64,000 bases of DNA from Silene latifolia. Lineage: Eukaryota; Streptophyta; Magnoliopsida; Caryophyllales; Caryophyllaceae. Below, piece by piece: positions 58,601 through 64,000 of this stretch. Every line of letters begins with the position of its first letter. Positions within the stretch are counted from its first letter, which is position 1. The position numbers and the translations under genes are program-made. Under the pieces are notes generated by a model, which saw only the letters and a program-made list of their open reading frames with translations, had not been told where the DNA came from and did no database searches. Location of the stretch: the NCBI RefSeq assembly GCF_048544455.1, contig NC_133538.1, positions 21,934,469 through 21,998,468 on the forward strand, written 5' to 3'.

Positions 58601-60578
58601 CCTTTGCTTGTCCCCAAGCAACTAAGAATAACAGTAGAACGGGACCAACGCATCGGCTACAAATCATCCGCCAAAACCAGTTTAATGCAACAACTAACAA
58701 AGTGGCAAGTGATCAGTGCAAACAAATTAAATCAATGTTTCAAACTTACTGAACCGTCAACTTTGCAAGACTCAAAGATATCGGACCCTCATGGGTCGCT
58801 CATCACTCAAATTTAGGCACAAGGTGAGTATATAAGTGAAAGATAGAAAGAAGTAAAGACACTTACCTAACTCGACCTATAAGAACATGCATGCAGTTAA
58901 CATGAATAAAGTCTCTACAACCGTACATACGCATTCCAACCAAACTAATGACCAAGACACATATAGAGGACTTACATTTGGGTAAATGAGGTAATGGGTA
59001 AGAATGGGCTAAGATGAATTTGGAAATGTGGAGTTAATAGCCAAACTAGCAACACGATCCAAATTATGAAACTACATCCCAACTTCATACTCAATATAAT
59101 AATACAGAACGGCGCAAATTCGATGCACTAAACTCACAATACTCCAAAAACTTGTCAACTCCCCAAAAGATATAAATAAGACATGGGAGTAAAAATCATC
59201 TATACAATTTCCATTTTTTCGCATATGATTTTTCTTTTTCTTTTTTCATTTTTCTTTTTCAATTCTTTTTTTTTTTTCTATTTTCTCTTCTTTTTCACAA
59301 CATTTTCCTATTCATTCCTTTCAATTGTTCCACCGACTTCTGAAATCAGATATTTAACCAAATTGCAATAACGCATTCCAAACAGCTACTCATCACTAGC
59401 TCGGCTAGGGTAGGCAAAATTATAGAATGTTGCTAATAGGACAAAAAGGCAATTTGGCTATGTGAAGCTCATGGGTAGAATGAAATAAAAGGGAACTGCC
59501 TCTCTTAATATGTGTCACCATCCACAGACCGAATACATACAGGTATTAAGAAGACTAGACTCATGCTTATGCAAATTGATGTTACACGCCTTAGAAAGAG
59601 TACTACTCACATCCTAAATGAAACTGGTCATGAATGTCACCAGTTTATAAAGCTCTAACCTCAGAATGTAATGTAGCTTGCCAATATATGAGTCAAGTCT
59701 GTTCGTTCAGATAAGAGAGAAACAAAAACTCGTAGATTATGCACATTATCATACCAATAATATGTCAAGAATATGCATGGCAGAGGTAAGGATTTAATGT
59801 AGCGTCAAAGTTCAAAAGTTTCGACTCAAATAAAACGTGCAAATTTTTGAATTTTATGTGATTTTTTTGATTTTATTTTGAATTTAAAAACGACAATGCA
59901 TGCGGAAATAAATAAACGTGCAAATGAAAATGCAAGAAAACAAGCAGACACGGATATGGATGCATACCTCCCCAAACCAAACCGTACAATGCCCTCAATG
60001 TACCAAAAATAGGGAAAGAAATGCAAACTAAGGAGAAAAGGATATCTGGAGTCGGAATAATTACAAGACATCATGAAGAGGGACCTCCCCAAACCGACCA
60101 TGTGCATGGGAGGTCATAGGTAGTCACACAGTAACTCAACAGACAAAAACTAGCAGCTGGAAGACGGAATGGCTCGATCGAGTTACTTAGGACAGCTTGA
60201 TCAAGTGGTTTGGTGTCAAAAATGCTCGATCGAGCGACTTGAAACAGCTCGATCGAGTGATCATGAATCTGCAGCTTATCGATCGAGTATAGCAGTTACT
60301 CGATCGAGTGGTTATCAAGGCAAATAAGCTCGATCGAGTAGAAAAACTACTCGATCGAGTTGCTGCACCTGCAAAACACGAATAAGGAGCAAAGGAAATA
60401 AAAAAGACGCATAGTTCAGGGTTTAAATTTTAACAAAAAGCTAAAGGCAAAGAAATAGTTCAACAAAAATACAATAAAACAGTCCGGGTTGCCTCCCGGA
60501 AAGCGCAGGTTTAAGAGGTCCCGCACGACCATTCTGGCATCAATTAATTGGCGCGTCAAGCTCGTTGAAGTACAAGAC
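58601..60578 (-). other. 3' non-coding region of element A
   Basis: 2 kb without a supported gene between integrase and PPT. It has a palindrome array (60172-60362), internal PPT-like words and a T-rich stretch at 59216-59300. A GGGAGGCAACCCGG word at 60486-60499 (minus strand) also occurs at 54453-54466 in B. The frame at 59183-59371 is a translation of the T-rich stretch. Confidence 0.6.
60172..60362. repeat. array of CTCGATCGAG palindromes (8 copies), 3' region of A
   Basis: Starts are at 60173, 60196 (variant CTTGATCAAG), 60225, 60248, 60278, 60299, 60329 and 60350. Spacing is 23, 29, 23, 30, 21, 30 and 21. Confidence 0.9.
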
Positions 60579-60933
60579 TTAAACACGATTGTCTGCTTCA
60601 TTTGCTTCATGATAATGCTTCACATATTGCCCATTCACCTTGAACTGATTTCCCTCGAGACCTTCCAGCTCAACGGAACCAAATTTGGTGACAGCTGTCA
60701 CCATATAAGGACCACTCCACCTTGACTTCAGCTTGCCAGGAAATAATCGCAGTCGGGCATTAAACAACAACACCTTCTGCCCGACATGAAACTCCCGAGG
60801 TAAAATCCTTTTGTCATGCCATCTCTTCGTCTTTTCCTTGTAAATGTGTGAGCTATCATAGGCGTTAAGCCTAAACTCCTCCAATTCATCTAGCTGCAAA
60901 AGGCGATTCTGACCACACAACTTAGGATCAAAG
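60579..60933 (-). pseudogene. pol: Athila integrase C-terminus (cut by copia3)
   Basis: Encodes [18 protein letters not shown], then [33 protein letters not shown] and [14 protein letters not shown], then FGSVELE and [13 protein letters not shown], the Athila integrase tail with its GPY/F module intact. The stop is at 60579. The N-terminal side is severed at 60934 where the copia3 LTR enters. The surviving part has no internal stop, so this copy is less decayed than most others here. Confidence 0.88.
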
Positions 60934-60938
60934 TTAAG

Positions 60939-61929
60939 TGTGGGGTAATATCCGTATACAACCCTTAAATTATAGGACTATAACGCAAATTTAATACGTG
61001 ATTTATTGTCATAAACGAAAAACAATGAAAAACGATAAAGCACAAGAATTAACCTTCGGTCCTAGTGCAATTCGGCAATGAGAGATCAAAGTAGATCTCC
61101 TCCTAATTGTTGCACCCAAGATCGTCTGAGAATATGCCCTTGTGCTAGAAATGTGTTCTCTAATTGCCTTGCAATATTGAGAGAACTTGATGTGAGTTTT
61201 CTTTAGATGTGAGATCTGAATTTTTGAGAGGATATGTTTCTCAAAAACCCTAATTTTGTTGTTAAAAATGAATTAGGTCACAAAAGGAGAGAAGGCTCTC
61301 CTTTTGTTCTCTAGCATTCGGCCAAACCGAGCTCATCATGGGGAAGTGGGCTTCCACTTCCTCTTAATTTTAACTCATGGTCCGGTTCGTAAATTGCTAA
61401 AATGTATATGACGCGGTTTTGTTATAAATTGTCATCGGTTATCGGTTATTAAAGCATCAACTAATAACACGGATTAGTTGAATTATTAATACATGTCCGA
61501 CAAAGACAATATCGTATTATTAATTTATTCAATATACATTAATCAAATATAAATCGCTTTATATTTAATTTACGAATTAACCGCTTAATTCGTCTTAGCC
61601 ATTTTTATTTAATCCGTATTAAATAATTATCTCAACATCGTGTTTGACTAATTACTAGTCAATAACTCCGACTAACTGGTTAGTCAAAATTTGGCATCAA
61701 CATGACTGTATTTTCATACCGTCACATCTCTCAAACGTATCCTATAGGTGTGACTTTTAGGGACCAGTTGATCACCGCCATCTGTATGACAATAACGTCA
61801 AACTTATCTAGCAAGCCAACCGTTATTGATAAACGTGGACCAACTAATTATGATACAAAAGTATACCCTTTGATGCTTTTAGAGATTTATAAGCCCTTGC
61901 ACTAACTGTAAAGGACACCAGCCCCAACA
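60939..61929 (-). repeat. 3' LTR of copia3
   Basis: 991 bp, minus strand TGTTGGGGCTGG (61929) to TACCCCACA (60939). The conserved copia block is at 61736-61835. There is no (TA)n run, unlike copia1. Confidence 0.85.
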
Positions 61930-62042
61930 AGCTCCCACTTGTCCGTACAAGTGTATGTGCAATGACGTTATCCGCACTAACTGGAGGACACAGCTCCAAC
62001 AAACTCCCACTTGTCCGTACAAGTGTACGTGCGATAACCGAT
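61899..62042. repeat. tandem duplication across the LTR start and PPT
   Basis: Two diverged copies of about 70-75 bp, 61899-61973 and 61974 to about 62042. Each contains GCACTAACTG, GGACAC, the CAACA LTR start and CTCCCACTTGTCCGTACAAG. The second copy looks like an extra LTR edge plus PPT. Confidence 0.7.
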
Positions 62043-62708
62043 TCTCATATTCATTTAAAATTTCTCCCACTCAATGTAAAACAATTTGCAGATCCGGATC
62101 CGCAAAGGTCGTATTTTACAATCGATCTGTATCTACAGTGGTTTCCTCGACTAGAGTGTAACTCAACTGATAAAACGAATTCGTATTCGAGCATGGCCAT
62201 GCATTTCAGTTACAGCTCCTCGAGTGGCCCTGAGAAATATCGAGTACCTGATAAAGGCTGAATATTTTCTTCAACTCGACTCCTTCCGATCTAAGCACAG
62301 CTTGAAATGACCCAGAAAAAATCTACTTGGCCCCCTGTTACGGATGACCGTGAGAAAGAAACCAAAGTCACCCAAAATCTGCCTTAGTCTCAAGAGACAG
62401 TCGATAGTCAAAAGAATAGACTCTTAGGATCACTATGGGGGTCCTATCCACGACCGGGCACCGAATGTTATAAAACATTTAGGACTCCACGTCGATGTCA
62501 CAATTGTGTCCTACGAAATATCCGTATAATTGCCAGAGTTATCAGCTCATGTGGGCAATTAAGGACTAAAAATATAATGTTTGTTCAGTTCACTTTGTGG
62601 TGTTCAAAATTGTCGTACAAATCCACATGAAAAACAAAATATATAAATATCAAAACGATGATGTCGTATAGAGTACAAAAGAGAATGAATCTAATCCATA
62701 AAAGAGTA
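62043..62708 (-). other. copia3 3' untranslated region
   Basis: No coding sequence. Same word order as 44160-44890 in copia1. The (TA)n run of copia1 at 44741-44770 is missing at the matching place near 62570. Confidence 0.65.
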
Positions 62709-63495
62709 CTACAACTTAGGAACACGTTTAATTCCCATGGAATTAACATGCCCTTCATGCTTATCTTGTCGTAATGGTTTAGTGAGAGGATCTGCTATGT
62801 TATCATCTGTAGCAATCTTTTCTATCACTACTTCCTTTTGCTCCACGTAATCTCGGATTAGATGAGCATTCCGTTGTACATGTCTAGACTTGTTGCTAGA
62901 CTTTGGCTCCTTAGCTTGGAAGATGGCACCTCTATTGTCGCAATAGATGGTGATCGGGTCATTCGAACTAGGCACTACAGATAGTCCTTGTAAGAATTGA
63001 CGCATCCATATCGCTTCCTTTGCAGCCTTCGACGCGGCATAGTACTCGGACTCGCCGTAGAATCTCATTTGTAACACTTTGTTTTGAACTCTTCCAAATG
63101 ATCGCAGCGCCATTAAGAGTAAAAACGAATCCAGACTGAGATTTCGAGTCATCTCAATCCATTTGGAAGCTAGCATCTGCGTAACCGGTTGCGCATAGCT
63201 TTTGATCGCCTCTATAAGTCAATGCCCAATCTTTAGTCCTCCGTAGGTACTTAAGAATGTTCTTGACACCATCCAATGTGATTCACCCGGATGTTTGTTG
63301 GAATCGACTTGCCATACTCAATGCATATGCCACGTCCGGGCGTATGCATATCATGGCATACATGATTGATCCTATAGCCGAGGCATAAGGAATCCGTGTC
63401 ATGCGCTCTTTCTCTTCCGGTGTCTCTGGTGCCTGAGACTTGCTCAAATGCACCCCTGGAGCCATAGGAAGAAACCCCTTCTTGGAGTTAGTCAT
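62709..63495 (-). pseudogene. copia3 RNase H and RT end
   Basis: Two frames: 63495-63283 (KKGFLPMAPGVHLSKSQAP, RIPYASAIGSIMYAMICIRP) and 63176-62709 (YYAASKAAKEAIWMRQFLQGL, IYCDNRGAIFQAKEP, KSRHVQRNAHLIRDYVEQ). A frameshift between them, and another near 63060, disable it. The stop is at 62709. It is very close to copia1 but keeps the ASKAA residues lost there. Confidence 0.88.
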
Positions 63496-64000
63496 GCTGA
63501 ATCTCTCTAGGACTTTGTCTATGTAAGACTCTGATCGAGAGATAACATCCGTCGTGATCTATCTCGATAGATACGGATGCCCGCATTCTTTGTGCCTCTC
63601 CCAGATCTTTCATCCGGAAATGGTTTTTCAACCATACTTTCACCGAAGTTAAGAGAGGTATGTCATTCCCAATCAGGAGTATGTCATCGACATACAATAT
63701 TAGGAAGACAATCTTGCTCCCACTCGACTTGATATAAAGACATGGTTCCTCGACCGATCGAGTAAAACCATTTTCTTTAATCACTTGGTCGAAGCGATGA
63801 TTCCAACTCCGAGATGTTTGCTTAAGTCCATAAATGGAACGCATAAGCTTGCACACTTTCTTAGGATTTTGTGGATCGATGAAACCTTCGGGTTGTACCA
63901 TGTACAACTCTTCCTCCAAAAAGCCGTTTAAGAAGGCGGTTTTCACATCCATCTGCCAAATTTCATAGTCATGAAAAGCGGCAATCGCTAAGATAATCCG
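63488..64000 (-). pseudogene. copia3 reverse transcriptase (partial)
   Basis: Encodes VKTAFLNGFLEEELYMVQPE, SIYGLKQTSRSWNHRFDQ, and YVDDILLIGND with the catalytic YVDD intact (the copia1 copy has YVDH). A frameshift follows LGEAQRM. The N-terminal part of RT lies beyond 64000. Confidence 0.88.

Larger units (their letters stand above)
60939..64000 (-). mobile_element. copia3: 3' part of a Ty1/copia element (runs off window)
   Basis: 3' LTR (60939-61929), 3' UTR and RNase H/RT coding on the minus strand, closely related to copia1. The left flank 60934-60938 (TTAAG) should reappear as TSD beyond 64000. It is inserted in the integrase of element A. Confidence 0.88.

Noticed and set aside
59183..59371. 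Phe-rich frame resembling a membrane peptide
   Set aside because: It is a translation of a T-rich tract in the 3' non-coding region of element A.

Overview
This window is plant nuclear DNA made almost entirely of transposable elements. I found no host protein gene, rRNA, tRNA or other RNA gene. The evidence for a plant is Ty3/gypsy and Ty1/copia elements of plant type (Athila, Tekay/CRM-like chromovirus, Ogre/Tat, Angela-like copia), an L1-type LINE whose ORF1 has a DUF4283-like domain, a Stowaway-type MITE, a long-TIR foldback element and a TRIM. A Caryophyllales (Silene-like) origin is only a guess. All coding regions carry nonsense or frameshift mutations; the LTR pairs differ in age.

Layout. 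1-1052: end of an Athila-type LTR lying inside the 5' LTR of the next element. 1053-7766 (+): non-autonomous element with Tekay-like ends (initiator-Met PBS) carrying one long ORF. 7767-39020: an old minus-strand copia element ('copia2') broken up by later insertions: a Stowaway MITE (9009-9246); a CRM-like Ty3 element (9726-26531, TSD ATTCA) that itself holds a young Athila element (14052-25014, TSD TTTGT); a LINE (26786-32239, minus, 12-bp TSD) with a foldback element in its poly(A) tail; and an Ogre/Tat-type solo LTR (36107-38882). 39021-42288: Ogre/Tat fragment with a gag remnant. 42289-42913: TRIM. 42914-53341 (+): Tekay-like Ty3 RT-RNase H-integrase fragment, split by an almost complete copia element ('copia1', 43072-51859, minus). 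53342-60938 (minus): two joined Athila-type copies, B (pol deleted) and A (integrase end, 3' region, LTR). 60939-64000 (minus): copia element ('copia3') inserted in the integrase of A and running off the window.

How the parts relate. Most elements supply no working protein. The Athila element at 14052-25014 keeps gag-protease and a downstream ORF but lacks RT, RNase H and integrase, and the element at 1053-7766 keeps only the downstream-type ORF. Both would need enzymes in trans.

The most striking structure is a set of short motif arrays. A 14-bp palindrome (TACTCGATCGAGTA and variants) recurs in nine clusters in two otherwise different element types, with centre spacings of about 20-21 bp or alternating about 21 and 30 bp. 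These spacings are close to whole helical turns. A different motif (AATCCG/AAGACG half-sites around CGCCCG) forms equivalent arrays, with alternating 20/24 spacing, in the LTRs of the young Athila element and again just upstream of a TATA box before its downstream ORF. I read these as candidate protein-binding or silencing-target arrays coupled to retrotransposon promoters. That function is inference; the arrays and spacings are read directly.
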